Assembly (NCBI GenBank): GCA_029204225.1
Contig: CM055098.1
Coordinates: forward strand, 47,725,587 to 47,789,586
From: Diphasiastrum complanatum
Taxonomy: Eukaryota; Streptophyta; Lycopodiopsida; Lycopodiales; Lycopodiaceae
Length of the DNA: 64,000 nucleotides
Direction of reading: 5' to 3'
Shown here: positions 11,270-22,063 of the stretch, piece after piece
Numbering within the stretch: position 1 is the first letter of the stretch
How the letters are laid out: every line of letters starts with the position of its first letter
The notes under the pieces: model-generated
What the model was told of the DNA's origin: nothing
The model's database searches: none
What the model saw: only the letters and a program-made list of their open reading frames with translations
Translations under genes and position numbers: made by a program

Positions 11270-12185
11270 ATGAAAATCTTTGTAGAAAATACCAACATGT
11301 GTTTGCATGGGATTATACAGATTTGAAAGGGATACCCCGGAAAAAGTGGCACACACGATACCTTTAAAAGAAGATACAAAACCAGTAAGACAGAAACAAC
11401 GAAGATTACCTTATAATCTCAAAGCGGGAGTTTATAAAGAACTAGAGCGACTACGTCAAGCTAGTTTAATATTTTCTATACAAAACACGGAATGGTGTTC
11501 ACCAATAGTGCCGAGACCTAAGAAAAATTCTACACAAATTAGGGTTTGTGTAGATTACAAAAAATTAAATAAGCACACGATTAAAGATTATTATCAATTA
11601 CCATTTGTTGATCAAGTTCTTGATGAATTAGCCGGAAGAGAAAGATATTCATTTATGGATTGTTTTGCGGGCTACAATCAGATTGCAATAAAAGAGAAAA
11701 ATAAGTTGAAAACTACCTTTACTACGACACTTGGAGTTTTTACATATCACGTGATGCCATTTGGGTTATCGAATGCCCCTGGTACATATCAGAGATTTAT
11801 AAATGAACAATTTGAAGATATACTTGACGAAAATCTTAAAATTTTCATCGATGATCTATGTGGAGCTTCTTTTGTTAAAGATCATATGGCTATTTTGGAA
11901 AAATGTTTAAAGAAGTGTGAGATAACATGTGTTGCACTCAATGCTGGGAAATGTTTGTTTGGAGTGCCTTACGGTGTACTATTAGGACATGTGATTAGTA
12001 GGAATGGTATATCTATAAATTTGGATAAGATAAAAATAATATTAAGCCTTGGCATTCCTACTATGCTTAAACAGTTACAGTCATTTCTTGGATCTGTAGA
12101 TTATTATCGAAGATACATTAGGCAATACTCATTAAAGTCACTCCCTCTAACGGTATTATTGAAAAAGGATGGAGTATGGAATTGA
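11270..12185 (+). pseudogene. Gypsy-C reverse transcriptase
   Basis: A nearly complete gypsy RT of about 300 residues. It has IPLKEDTKPVRQKQRRLPYN, the WCSPIVPRPKK entry, RVCVDYKKLNKHTIKDYYQL, then KTTFTTTLGVFTYHVMPFGL and SNAPGTYQRFI. The active site is FIDDL with both aspartates kept. The C-terminal thumb (LLGHVISRNGISI, then LQSFLGSVDYYRRYI) is present. The first codons are in a different frame from the protease, and an in-frame TGA at 12183-12185 separates RT from the RNase H region. Long open frame for its age. Confidence 0.88.
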
Positions 12186-12675
12186 ATGAAAGCTTGTGAT
12201 ATAGCTTTTAAAGACTTAAAGGAAGCTGTAGCCAGTACCCCTATATTGAAACCTCCAATGTATGATCGGGAGTTTTATATTTTTACTTCAGCTACAGAGA
12301 AAAGTATGAATTGTTGTTTGGCTCAAATATGGGACAAAATATATCATCCCATAATGTTTGTGGGATGCAAGCTAAATATAGCAGAATTAAGTTACTCATA
12401 TGCGAAAAAAGTGTGTTTATGCATTGCATATGCTGCTGCTAAATATCGTCACTATATACTACATCGCATAGTTATTATCTTTACTAAGAATAATGCAGTT
12501 ATTTTGATGATGAACAAATTGGAACCACCCCCTAGGTTAATCAAGTGGATTGTTGCACTCCAAGAATTTGATTATGATCTGAAGAGTAAACCTCCACGAT
12601 TACAAGGTTTAAATGATTATATTTGTGAGTGGGGAACTCCGAATGAGGAAGATGGAACTAGTGAGAGTGACCAAC
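12186..12675 (+). pseudogene. Gypsy-C degenerate RNase H (connection-like)
   Basis: This continues the RT frame after one stop. It aligns with the gypsy RNase H by YHPIMFVGCKLNIAELSYSY and KYRHYILHRIVII, but the first catalytic Asp position reads FTSATEKSM and the later Asp is also missing. In Tat-lineage elements this domain is known to be degenerate and an added archaeal-type RNase H does the work; one is present at 20434. The region ends where Copia-E is inserted (12675/12676); the CCAAC target site is at 12671-12675. Confidence 0.82.
12671..12675. other. Target-site duplication of Copia-E (left)
   Basis: CCAAC here and CCAAC at 19106-19110 flank Copia-E exactly at its LTR ends. It is a perfect 5-bp duplication, as made by copia integrase. 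Confidence 0.93.
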
Positions 12676-13330
12676 TGTGAAAAATACAGATCCTAAGTGG
12701 ATCTAAACTCCAAGATCATTGGCTTGAATGCTTGCACTCCAAACTACATAAGCTAGGAATTGGCAACACATTCTATGCTACCTAGAATGCAAAGAACTTG
12801 ATCAAAAAGCATTTATCACAAATGGAAACTTCCATAAACATCAAGTGCGGCCCAAAATAGCATTATACAGTCCATAATACATCAGCCTACCACTTTTGGA
12901 AAGCACCTAAGATCATACACAATAGCTTGAAGACAATACACACAACAATGCTCTCAATGGAGGAAGAAACAATGACAATGATCTATTGATCTCAATGAAG
13001 CATACAAAAGGTTTCTCCAACCTGTTCTCCACGACTTCCCTACTATTTATGGATGAGGAAGATGACTCTCTCTCCTCTCTCTAGAAGGTACTTGACCCTA
13101 GATATTCCCTATATAGGAAAAATAGCTAAAAATGGCTTATATGACCAAAATACATCAAAATGGTCTCATTTTGAAGGGTATGAAGTTTGACACTTCATCA
13201 TACTGAAAAAATACAGTAAATAAAAACATTGTGGCCTGGTTCACACGTGTGAAACTCCAGAACCAAAACTATTTACAATTTTAGCCAATTTAGGCCTCAA
13301 ACTAGCTAGGAAATGTTGACAATTTTCACA
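12676..13330 (-). repeat. Copia-E 3' LTR
   Basis: A 655-bp repeat starting TGTGAAAA and ending TTTTCACA, an 8-bp inverted terminus. It differs from the other LTR at two places by eye: one extra G in the run GAGGAAGATG and one C/T change near 13265. This points to a very recent insertion. Confidence 0.95.
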
Positions 13331-16300
13331 CTCCCTCTTCAACATTGGATGCTAGTTTCAACATAGTCTTTGAGCACATTCCAAGATTAGATCTATGCAT
13401 TAAATATAGGTCCTTTCCCAATGGTTTGGTGAAGATATCAGCCACACACTCCTTTGAAGAGACATGTTGAAGCTCCACCTCTTTGGCAATGACTTGATCT
13501 CTCACAAAATGGTGAGCAATCTCAATGTGCTTGCTCCTTGCATGAAAAACAGGATTGCTTGCCAAGCTTTGGGCTGAAAGGTTATCACAAAGTATGATTG
13601 GAGTCTTCCCTGGTTCCAGCAAGTGAAGATCCAATAACATCCTCTTGATCCAAAGAATTTCCTTGGTGCATGTTGTTAATGCCTTGTACTCGGCTTCGGT
13701 GGAAGATAGAGAGATAGTTGGTTGCTTCTTTGATAGCCATGAGACCACTCCATCTCCAAGATAGATTGCAAAGGCACTTGTTGACTTCCTATCCATTTGA
13801 TCACCTGCAAAATCTGAATCTGAAAATCCACAAAGGTTAGGTGTAGTACCTCCATACAAGATGCCAAAATCTCTAGATCCCGAGATGTATCTAAGTACTC
13901 TCTTTCCTAGCTTCCAATGAGCCTCACTAGGATCTTGCATAAATTGACTTAGTTTACCAACCACAAAGCTTAGATCAGGTCTTGTGATGGTTAACCATAT
14001 AAGAGATCCTATTAGCTTTCTATAGAGAGTAATGTCCTTGAAGGATCTTTCATTACTTCTTGTAGTTAGCTTTACATTTGATTCCATAGGAGTAGAAACA
14101 ACTTTACAATCTTCCATATGAAACCTTTTTAGAATAGAGTTAACATACTTTTCTTGACATATGAATGTAGATTTAGAAGTTCTAATAATCTCTATTCCTA
14201 AGATATAATGAAGTTTACCAAGATCTTGAATTTCAAACTCTCTTTTGAGTGCCATCTTGATTTCATCTATATCTAGATTGTTATCATCACTTAAGATAAT
14301 GTCATCAACATAGATCAAAAGTAAAGTGATATCATTTTCATTCAATCTAAAGTAGAGAGAATGATCATACTCACTCATAACAAAGTTTTGAGAAAGTAAG
14401 AAGGAATTGAGCTTAGCATACCAACTCCTTGGTGCTTGCTTTAGCCCATACAAACTCTTTTGGAGATAGCACACATGATTAGGCTCATCATGTGAAACAT
14501 AGCCCTCGGGTTGCTCCATGTAAATATCTTCTTCAAGATCACCATTCAAGAAGGCATTAGTAACATCCATTTGCCACATATCCCAATCATAAAGAGTTGC
14601 AAGAGAGATTAGGATTCGAATAGTTACCATCTTTGCCACGGGTGCAAAGGTCTCATCATAGTCAATACCATATTCTTGAGCATACCCCTTTGCCACCAAC
14701 CTTGCCTTGTACTTGTTGATTGATCCATCTTGATTTGTCTTGATCTTGAAGATCCACTTACAACCAATTGCCTTCTTGTCCTTTGGAAGCTTTACCAACC
14801 TCCATGTGTTGCTTTTGATGAGTGCTTGATGCTCATGATCCATGGCTTGGATCCATTCCTTCTTTTGAATTGCTTCACCTACACAAGTTGGTTCATCAAA
14901 AGAGGTAAGAAAAGCAAAGTTAGAGTTGTCCACCACTTGCTTTCCTTTTTCATCATAGGTTAGCCTTGATGGCTTAGCCCTTTGCCTTTGAGTCTTCCTT
15001 GAAGTTTGCTTTGGAGTGGCATCTCCATCTTCATCCAAGACATCTTGCACATCATGATGATTAGTAGGCACATCAACATCAACATCAACAACATTGGAAA
15101 CATTCTCTTCATGAAAGATGACATCCCTACTTATGACAACTTTCTTTGTAGAAGGAATGTACACTTTGTAAGCCTTGCTTACTTCACTATAGCCAACAAA
15201 CACACCCTTCTTTGATGAAGGATCTTCTTTAGTTCTATCATCAAGTGTGATATTGACAAAACATGTACATCCAAAGATCCTACAATGCTTGACACTCGGC
15301 CTTCTACCATAAAGAACCTCATGAGGAGTTTTACCATCCAAGGAAGCACTTGTCCATCTATTACATAGATAGTTAGCACATGCTAAAGCTTCCCCCCAAA
15401 AAGACTTAGCAAGATTAGCATGTAGTCTCATTGCCTTGGCACATTCACAAAGGGTTCTATTCTTCCTCTCGGCCACTCCATTCTGTTGTGGAGTCCTAGG
15501 ACTAGACATCTCCCTCTTAATCCCATGTGCTATACAAAAGTCTTTGAACCTATTTGAGGTGTATTCCCCTCCATTATCAGATCTTAAGCATTTGATCTTT
15601 GTATTGAATTGGTTTTCCATTTCATTCTTGAACTTGACAAATGCAGCAAACACTTCATCCTTACTTTTAAGAAGATAGATCCAAGTATACCTACTAAAGT
15701 CATCAATGAAAGTTGCATACATCTTTGCCCCACCATTGCTAGTTGTACTAGAAGAATGAATATCAGAATGCACAAGTTGAAAAGCTTCTTTAGATCTAGA
15801 AGTAGATCTAGAATAAGCAAGTCTATGAGATTTGGACAAGGCACAATGTTCACAAACACTATTGTTTGCAACAAGACTTTTAGGGAGACCAAGAACAAGC
15901 TCTTTCTTTTCCATTACCTCCAAAGATTTGAAGTTGGGATGGCCCAACCTCTTGTGCCAAACTTCTTGGTTTGTCAATTGCTCCCTAGCCATACATCCTT
16001 CATGATTAGAGATCACACATGCATCAAGCTTGAAAAGTTTACCATGCCTCCTACCTTGAGCAATCAAGGATCCACATTTACTTATCAAACATGCATCTCC
16101 AATGAACTCCACATCAAGTCCTTTGTCAATCATTTGACTTACACTAAGCAAATTCTTAGTGATTGAAGGAATGTACAAAACATTTTCAAGATTTGCTTTC
16201 CTATTTGTTGAAAATGAAATAGGAATAGTGCCTATGCCTTTGATGTCACATTGACCATCATTTGCAGTGTAGATGATGTTACTTTCTCCCTCATAAGACA

Positions 16301-17279
16301 ATAAGGATGTAAAGTATTCCTTATGTCTTGTCATGTGAGATGAGGCTCCACTATCAATCCACCAAGGATCATTATCATCTATGTTGGCTAACAAACTTGA
16401 AGTCATAACAAGTGATTCACATGTGTTATGTTCTTCCTCATCTATTGTAAGATTTCCTTGCCTCTCTCCTTGCTCTCTTTTCTTCTTATAACATTCATTT
16501 GCAAAATGACCTTTTATCCCACAATAAAAGCACTTGAACTTTGACTTATTGTTCTTAGTAGAAGAGGAAGAGGAAGAGTGATCATCATGATCAAAGTTAC
16601 CACCTTTGGACCATTTCCCTTTGCCTTTACCTTTGCCCTTGAATTTGCCTTTTGTGAAGAAAGCCTCTTCACCTCCACCTTGCAAGGATGCACCATCAAG
16701 CTTTGATTGCAACCTATGTTCTTCAGCCAATAAGATTTCTTGCAAGTCAACCACACTTGGCAAGACTCTTTGAATGGCAAAACTTTGCACAAGGTTAGCA
16801 TGTTCATTTAGCAAACCATTCAACATAACTTGGACTATTTCACCATCTTTTATGTTCTCATCAATGCATGCTAAATCATCACTTAGGGACTTAACTCTCA
16901 AGATAAATGCATGAGCACTTTCACCCTCTCTTTGCCTACTAGAAAATATTTGTCTCCTTAGGGTCAATACCCTAGATGTGGACTTTGATTCAAAGAGCTT
17001 CTTTAAGGCATTCCATGCCTCACTTGCACTTTGACACTTTCCAACTTCCTTGAGAAGTTCATTTGTAACATTCATTTTAATGATATGAAGAGCCCTTTTG
17101 GCCTTCTTATCAAACCTTTGTTGCTCTTGAAGTGTGAGAGGTCTCTCTTCAATTTCTGCAACTATGTCCATGAGTTCATTCAACTCAAGTAAGGACTCCA
17201 TCCTCACTTTCCAAGTAGAGTAGTTTGATGAACTCAACCTTTCACTAGACTCTAGCATGATCCCACCATTGGAAGCCAT
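13326..17279 (-). CDS. Copia-E Gag-Pol polyprotein, intact
   Basis: One uninterrupted frame of 1317 residues. Gag (UBN2-type) covers about 1-200, followed by a Gly/Lys stretch and CCHC knuckle CFYCGIKGHFANEC (250-263). Protease DSG is at 309-311. Integrase has HHCC (H442, H447, C476, C479) and catalytic D506, D568, E604, with exactly 35 residues between the last two. RT starts about 835 with YVDD at 990-993. RNase H has D1154, E1195, D1232 and D1281. Every catalytic residue I can identify is kept. The TGA stop lies inside the LTR, and the last codons double as the polypurine tract. The ATG at 17277-17279 is the first Met. Length is usual for a single-ORF plant copia element. Likely autonomous. 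Confidence 0.97.
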   Translation of the reverse strand: MASNGGIMLESSERLSSSNYSTWKVRMESLLELNELMDIVAEIEERPLTLQEQQRFDKKAKRALHIIKMNVTNELLKEVGKCQSASEAWNALKKLFESKSTSRVLTLRRQIFSSRQREGESAHAFILRVKSLSDDLACIDENIKDGEIVQVMLNGLLNEHANLVQSFAIQRVLPSVVDLQEILLAEEHRLQSKLDGASLQGGGEEAFFTKGKFKGKGKGKGKWSKGGNFDHDDHSSSSSSTKNNKSKFKCFYCGIKGHFANECYKKKREQGERQGNLTIDEEEHNTCESLVMTSSLLANIDDNDPWWIDSGASSHMTRHKEYFTSLLSYEGESNIIYTANDGQCDIKGIGTIPISFSTNRKANLENVLYIPSITKNLLSVSQMIDKGLDVEFIGDACLISKCGSLIAQGRRHGKLFKLDACVISNHEGCMAREQLTNQEVWHKRLGHPNFKSLEVMEKKELVLGLPKSLVANNSVCEHCALSKSHRLAYSRSTSRSKEAFQLVHSDIHSSSTTSNGGAKMYATFIDDFSRYTWIYLLKSKDEVFAAFVKFKNEMENQFNTKIKCLRSDNGGEYTSNRFKDFCIAHGIKREMSSPRTPQQNGVAERKNRTLCECAKAMRLHANLAKSFWGEALACANYLCNRWTSASLDGKTPHEVLYGRRPSVKHCRIFGCTCFVNITLDDRTKEDPSSKKGVFVGYSEVSKAYKVYIPSTKKVVISRDVIFHEENVSNVVDVDVDVPTNHHDVQDVLDEDGDATPKQTSRKTQRQRAKPSRLTYDEKGKQVVDNSNFAFLTSFDEPTCVGEAIQKKEWIQAMDHEHQALIKSNTWRLVKLPKDKKAIGCKWIFKIKTNQDGSINKYKARLVAKGYAQEYGIDYDETFAPVAKMVTIRILISLATLYDWDMWQMDVTNAFLNGDLEEDIYMEQPEGYVSHDEPNHVCYLQKSLYGLKQAPRSWYAKLNSFLLSQNFVMSEYDHSLYFRLNENDITLLLIYVDDIILSDDNNLDIDEIKMALKREFEIQDLGKLHYILGIEIIRTSKSTFICQEKYVNSILKRFHMEDCKVVSTPMESNVKLTTRSNERSFKDITLYRKLIGSLIWLTITRPDLSFVVGKLSQFMQDPSEAHWKLGKRVLRYISGSRDFGILYGGTTPNLCGFSDSDFAGDQMDRKSTSAFAIYLGDGVVSWLSKKQPTISLSSTEAEYKALTTCTKEILWIKRMLLDLHLLEPGKTPIILCDNLSAQSLASNPVFHARSKHIEIAHHFVRDQVIAKEVELQHVSSKECVADIFTKPLGKDLYLMHRSNLGMCSKTMLKLASNVEEGV
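13331..13340 (-). promoter_or_regulatory. Copia-E polypurine tract
   Basis: GAAGAGGGAG on the minus strand abuts the 3' LTR and encodes the last residues of Gag-Pol. The same tract plus LTR start is found at 27339-27352 (Copia-G). Confidence 0.88.
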
Positions 17280-18438
17280 GATTCTAATGTTTCTTCAACT
17301 TTTAGGTTCTGTCCTAAAGCACTTAGAACTCACTTTTCTCTCAACAAATGATAGATAAAGAGATCTATGAAGATTTAGGACCCTAAAACACTTCTATCTT
17401 GAACCTAGATGGTTTCCAAGCATAGAAAGGAAGATTGAAACACATGCAACACTTTGCACACACTAAGAATGGATTACAAAATCAAACCAACCTGAACACA
17501 CTCTTGCTTAAGCTCTCAAACTTTCCAGCAAGTGACCAAATCAAGTTATGGTGTGAAGAGTTACTTGCATTCTTAGAAAATACCCAAAACTAGGATGCCA
17601 AGATTACCTAGTAATGAACAAACTTGATCAACATATGATCAACACACTAAGATATTGATTCAACCTGTAAAACCACATGTAAACCACACTTCTAAAAGTT
17701 TATAAACTCCAGCAAGTGATAAATACAAGATTTAGAGGTGAATGAATGAGCACACTTAGTGAATCACAAGACTAGCTTCACTATCTTGTCAAATCTTGGT
17801 GTTTAGATGTAGATCTAAGATCACTTCACATGAGAATGTTCCTCAACCTGTTAAGAACCTGAAAACACACTTGCATAATGGTTAACACCTTCCAGCAAAT
17901 GCTCCAATCAAATTACATAAGGAGAGTTACTTACATGCTCAACAAAGTACACCAAAATTTATGCCAAAATTGATGACAATCTTTACAATATGCTCTTCAC
18001 AATGGAGCTTACAATATGTTCACCCAAAAAAGGGGATCTTTCATCCAAATGGGAGCTTTGCTCAGCCTTTAGGAGAATTACAACTCACTCAAAAGAGCAT
18101 TTGTCATCCACTTAAGGAGAAGTTTCATCCACTTAAGGAGAGTGTTCATCCAAGAATGGAGATTGTCAACAATAGGATTGAAAAGAACATTGTTAGTATT
18201 GAATATGCACAAGCCTCACAATCACAAATGATTAGGTGTTATGATCTGATCCAAAATAGTTTCTTTTCAGCCTCTGATCTTCAATAGACCTAAAATATGC
18301 TTTTGATCCACAAGTTCAACTCACAAAACAAAGGTTAGTAAGATTTGATCAACAAAGCAATGCAAAATCATGCTAGAACTTGATCAAACATCCAAATATC
18401 ACCAAAAATGGAATACTTACTGTAAATAGAAGCCAACC
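17280..18438 (-). other. Copia-E 5' leader with degenerate tandem repeats
   Basis: An untranslated leader of about 1.16 kb lies between primer site and gag. It contains three degenerate units of about 180 bp beginning near 17487, 17660 and 17844. Each has a CAACCTG start and a TCCAGCAA(G/A)TG motif. Near 18030-18160 there are several short CATCCA-containing repeats, two of them reading CATCCACTTAAGGAGA. No convincing coding region is seen; the open stretch at 17961 follows these repeats. Confidence 0.7.
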
Positions 18439-18439
18439 A

Positions 18440-18451
18440 GCTCTGATACCA
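18440..18451 (-). promoter_or_regulatory. Copia-E primer-binding site (tRNA-iMet)
   Basis: The minus strand reads TGGTATCAGAGC immediately next to the 5' LTR, the canonical initiator tRNA-Met site. Confidence 0.93.
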
Positions 18452-19105
18452 TGTGAAAAATACAGATCCTAAGTGGATCTAAACTCCAAGATCATTGGCT
18501 TGAATGCTTGCACTCCAAACTACATAAGCTAGGAATTGGCAACACATTCTATGCTACCTAGAATGCAAAGAACTTGATCAAAAAGCATTTATCACAAATG
18601 GAAACTTCCATAAACATCAAGTGCGGCCCAAAATAGCATTATACAGTCCATAATACATCAGCCTACCACTTTTGGAAAGCACCTAAGATCATACACAATA
18701 GCTTGAAGACAATACACACAACAATGCTCTCAATGGAGGAAGAAACAATGACAATGATCTATTGATCTCAATGAAGCATACAAAAGGTTTCTCCAACCTG
18801 TTCTCCACGACTTCCCTACTATTTATGGATGAGGAAATGACTCTCTCTCCTCTCTCTAGAAGGTACTTGACCCTAGATATTCCCTATATAGGAAAAATAG
18901 CTAAAAATGGCTTATATGACCAAAATACATCAAAATGGTCTCATTTTGAAGGGTATGAAGTTTGACACTTCATCATACTGAAAAAATACAGTAAATAAAA
19001 ACATTGTGGCCTGGTTCACACGTGTGAAACTCCAGAATCAAAACTATTTACAATTTTAGCCAATTTAGGCCTCAAACTAGCTAGGAAATGTTGACAATTT
19101 TCACA
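18452..19105 (-). repeat. Copia-E 5' LTR with promoter
   Basis: The 654-bp promoter LTR has termini identical to those of 12676-13330. A TATATAG box in a short palindrome (CCTATATAGG, 18883-18892) is the likely TATA box for minus-strand transcription. CT-rich sequence follows at 18840-18858, near the expected start. Confidence 0.92.
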
Positions 19106-19110
19106 CCAAC
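19106..19110. other. Target-site duplication of Copia-E (right)
   Basis: CCAAC, identical to 12671-12675. Gypsy-C coding sequence resumes immediately afterwards. Confidence 0.93.
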
Positions 19111-20396
19111 TTCTAGGATTACTTCACATCGATAAAGATATGATACCGAGCTGGTATTCCACTTTGGCAACATATTTGTCAACATTGGAAGTGCCTGGCA
19201 GTATGACATATAACGAGAAAAGAAAACTTAAATTGCAGGCACTACAATTCTCACTTATAGAAGGTGTACTTTACCGGAAGGGAGTGGAAGGATTATATCG
19301 TAGATGTGTGGTACCTGATGATATAAAATTTATCTTAGAAGAATGTCATGATTCTGCTTGTGGAGGACATTTTTCAGGCCAATTGACGGGTCAAAAGATA
19401 TTGCGAGCCGGGTATTGGTGGCCGACACTTTTTAAGGATCCCCATGATTATGTTAAACGTTGTGATATATGTCAGCGTGCTGATGGAAGAGCTAGTCGTA
19501 TCAGATCATTGATTCCAATTCAAGCATATCTACACTTTGAGAAATGGGGGATAGATTTTGTACGACCGATAAGGCCAGCCTCATCATCCAGAAAAAGTTA
19601 TATCATTGTTGCAACTGACTATTTTACTAAATGGGCTGAAGCAAGAGCGGTTGGGATAGATAACGCTAAAGAAACTGTGTGCTTTCTTTTGGAGCAAGTT
19701 ATTGGAAGATTTGCTGCTCCTAAAGAATTAGTATCAGATAGAGGTACTCATTTTTTAAATAAAACTATTGAGGCGTTAACAGAACAGTTGACAAATAAAC
19801 ATCGTAAAACGATGCCTTATAATCCTCAAGCAAATGGACAGGCTGAAAGTACTAATAAGCAATTAGTCAATATCAGAAAGAAAACAGTCTCTGAAAATAT
19901 ACAAGATTGGGAAAAAAAGCTATATTCAGCTCTGTGGGCATATAACATCACCATGAAAACTAGTACGAATCATACACCCTACTTTTTAGTGTATGGTCAA
20001 GAATGTGTATTGCCCATAGAAACAGAAATTCCATCACTACATTTTCCGTTAGCTCACGATTTGGGAGAACAAGATTCTTTACAGCAACATTTGAATGTAC
20101 TGCAAGAATTGGATGAAAAACAAATGATATCTTTGAATCATCAAGAAGTGTATAAAAGACGAATGAAATTAATCCACGATTGAAAGATCAAAGATTATGT
20201 TCATGAAAAGGGTCAACTGGTATTACATTATGATGCTCGTCATGAATTGATGCCACATAAATCAACCTTTTTATGGAATGGGTCGTATAAAATCAAGAAA
20301 CTTTACAAGAATTATACAGCATGATTGACTAAACTAAATGGAACGCCTTTTAAAAGTCGAGTCAATCTTAATAAAATTAAACCCTACTTTATGTAG
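19111..20396 (+). pseudogene. Gypsy-C integrase
   Basis: The frame from 19140 encodes 347 residues. It has the HHCC zinc domain (GGHFSGQLTGQKILRAGYWW, then RCDICQRA), the first catalytic Asp in WGIDFVRP, the second in LVSDRGTHF and the Glu in NGQAESTNK. All three are kept. After a TGA at 20181-20183 the same frame goes on with FLWNGSYKIKKLY, a GPY/F-like C-terminal module, and ends with KIKPYFM at about 20396. The N-terminal part was separated from RT by Copia-E. One stop apart, it is well preserved. Confidence 0.9.
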
Positions 20397-20433
20397 TAGG
20401 CTTTGAGTACTGTATGTACAGTGTATTATAGTT

Positions 20434-21135
20434 TTGTTTTTTTTTTTTGATTTACAGGTTATTTATCAATTTACCGTTATGGAGTTGACACAATTAAAGG
20501 AAATTTATTGTTTATACTTTGATGGCGCTTCTAGAGGAATTGAAATGAGAGGAGCAACTGGAGTCATTTTGCAAAATAAGAGATCTGAGACTGTAAGTAG
20601 TATGGGGGTTTATTTAGGGAAATGTTATACAAACAATATGGCAGAGTATAAAGCTCTAATAATTGGACTACGTATGATCAATAGAATCCCTATTCAAATT
20701 GACCACCTATGTATAATAGGAGATTCTGAACTTATTATTAGGCAAATGACTGGAGAGTATAGTATTTATAGTGCTAAATTAAAAGCATACTCTTTAGTGG
20801 TACATGAACTGATAAGAACATTCCCTACAGTAGAGTGGATGATAGTACCCAAGGCTCAGAATCATTTAGCAAATACGTTAGCCACAAAAGCTTATGGGTG
20901 TGATATCTATAATAAACTGTTACCTCAAAGATCGATTCTGAACATTTGTTATCAACCCCTAGAATTATGGTTACTATTGAAATTGGAAACAATGTATGGA
21001 ATTTGATGGATTAAAGAAATACTGAATGCGATATCTCGGGTTAACCCTAAATTGGTTTTACAATTGCAATATTTAGTACGAAATCACCTGATTAAACCTG
21101 TTTTAAGGATAATAACGAAGTTTGTGGTATTATGA
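20434..21135 (+). pseudogene. Gypsy-C additional RNase H placed after integrase
   Basis: An open frame of 190 residues (first ATG of the domain at 20479) encodes an RNase H1/archaeal-type fold: YCLYFDGASRGIEMRGATG (Asp), NNMAEYKALIIGL (Glu), CIIGDSELIIRQM (Asp). The last position reads NHLANTLA where active enzymes have AD.LA, so the fourth carboxylate is Asn. The frame reads past a TGA at 21004 to about 21135. It is preceded by a T-tract ending in ATTTACAG (20437-20458), which looks like a 3' splice site, so it may be made from a spliced RNA. Tat-type elements carry such a domain, usually before the integrase. Confidence 0.8.
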
Positions 21136-22063
21136 GAATGCCAATGATAGTAATCATCATTAAACTGGGCTTGAATTATTTATTTGATCATTTAGATGAT
21201 TTATGTTTTACTTCTGTTTTAAGAGACTTATGCTATTTATTGTAGTTGAATAGTATGGTTTTTCATTTAATTGTCTAATGCTGATATGGATGATGGACAT
21301 ATTATGGATTCAGTTGAAGATTTACTCCACATATTTATTGAGGAAGTCTCAGACTTAATAACCATGTCCACCATTATAAATTCGTTACCACCATCACTGG
21401 GCCCTTTGGTGACAATATTGAATATCCCCCTACGAAGTTATGAGTGGGACCAATACAAGGACAGACTATGGATTGATGCCATTGAATTATGGTGATGGAA
21501 AGCAGAAGAGGATCTATCTCTTTTGTCGTTTTTATGGAACAGCAGGACTATCACGAGCATTCATGTAGATTGTGAATATGATAGGTCTTGTAGATCCTAC
21601 TATGAGGATAATAGTATCTTTTTTGGAATTGATATTATTGAAGAGAGAGTTCTAGACAAACTATCGGTTGTCGTTCCTGGAAATAAGATAGTATAATATT
21701 ATTTCCAACCAGCATCTAGGGCTGTACCTAGAAGATTGAGACATAGAATTACTACATTTCTAGGAGGTCTTATTTGGGGGAGTCGTCTACTCCATTATCA
21801 CATTTAGATTAGATGAAATTTTTCTTTTCGGGTAGATCTAGGTTTAAACTTTGATGACAATGTTTATTTTACTTTTTGGAATATGTTATATCAAAAAAAA
21901 AAAAATTCACGTTTTTCTCGATTTAATGATTAACAACGTTATAAGTACTGGTTTGTGCACATTTTAAATACATATACTTTTCCTTTCTCAGGAGACTGTG
22001 ATTTTGTCTGAGGAGAGTGGTGCAATTTACAACATTTCAGCATAAAAAAAAAGGAAAAAAAAA
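21136..22063. other. Non-coding tail of Gypsy-C, possible polypurine tract
   Basis: No convincing gene. ATTTGGGGGAG at 21772-21782 resembles a gypsy polypurine tract. The open stretch at 21271-21495 has a weak gag-like look (INSLPPSLGPL) but no second supporting motif. TTTCCTTTCTCAG at 21978-21990 resembles a splice acceptor upstream of the ORF at 22064. Confidence 0.4.

Noticed and set aside
13676..16807. Several open stretches on both strands inside the Copia-E body
   Set aside because: They are shadows of the 1317-residue Gag-Pol frame.
17480..18170. CRISPR-like array in the Copia-E leader
   Set aside because: Units are few, degenerate and lack constant-length spacers; the setting is a plant retrotransposon leader.
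18762..18965. 67-residue ORF in the Copia-E LTR
   Set aside because: It lies in an LTR, and the one-base difference in the other LTR breaks it.
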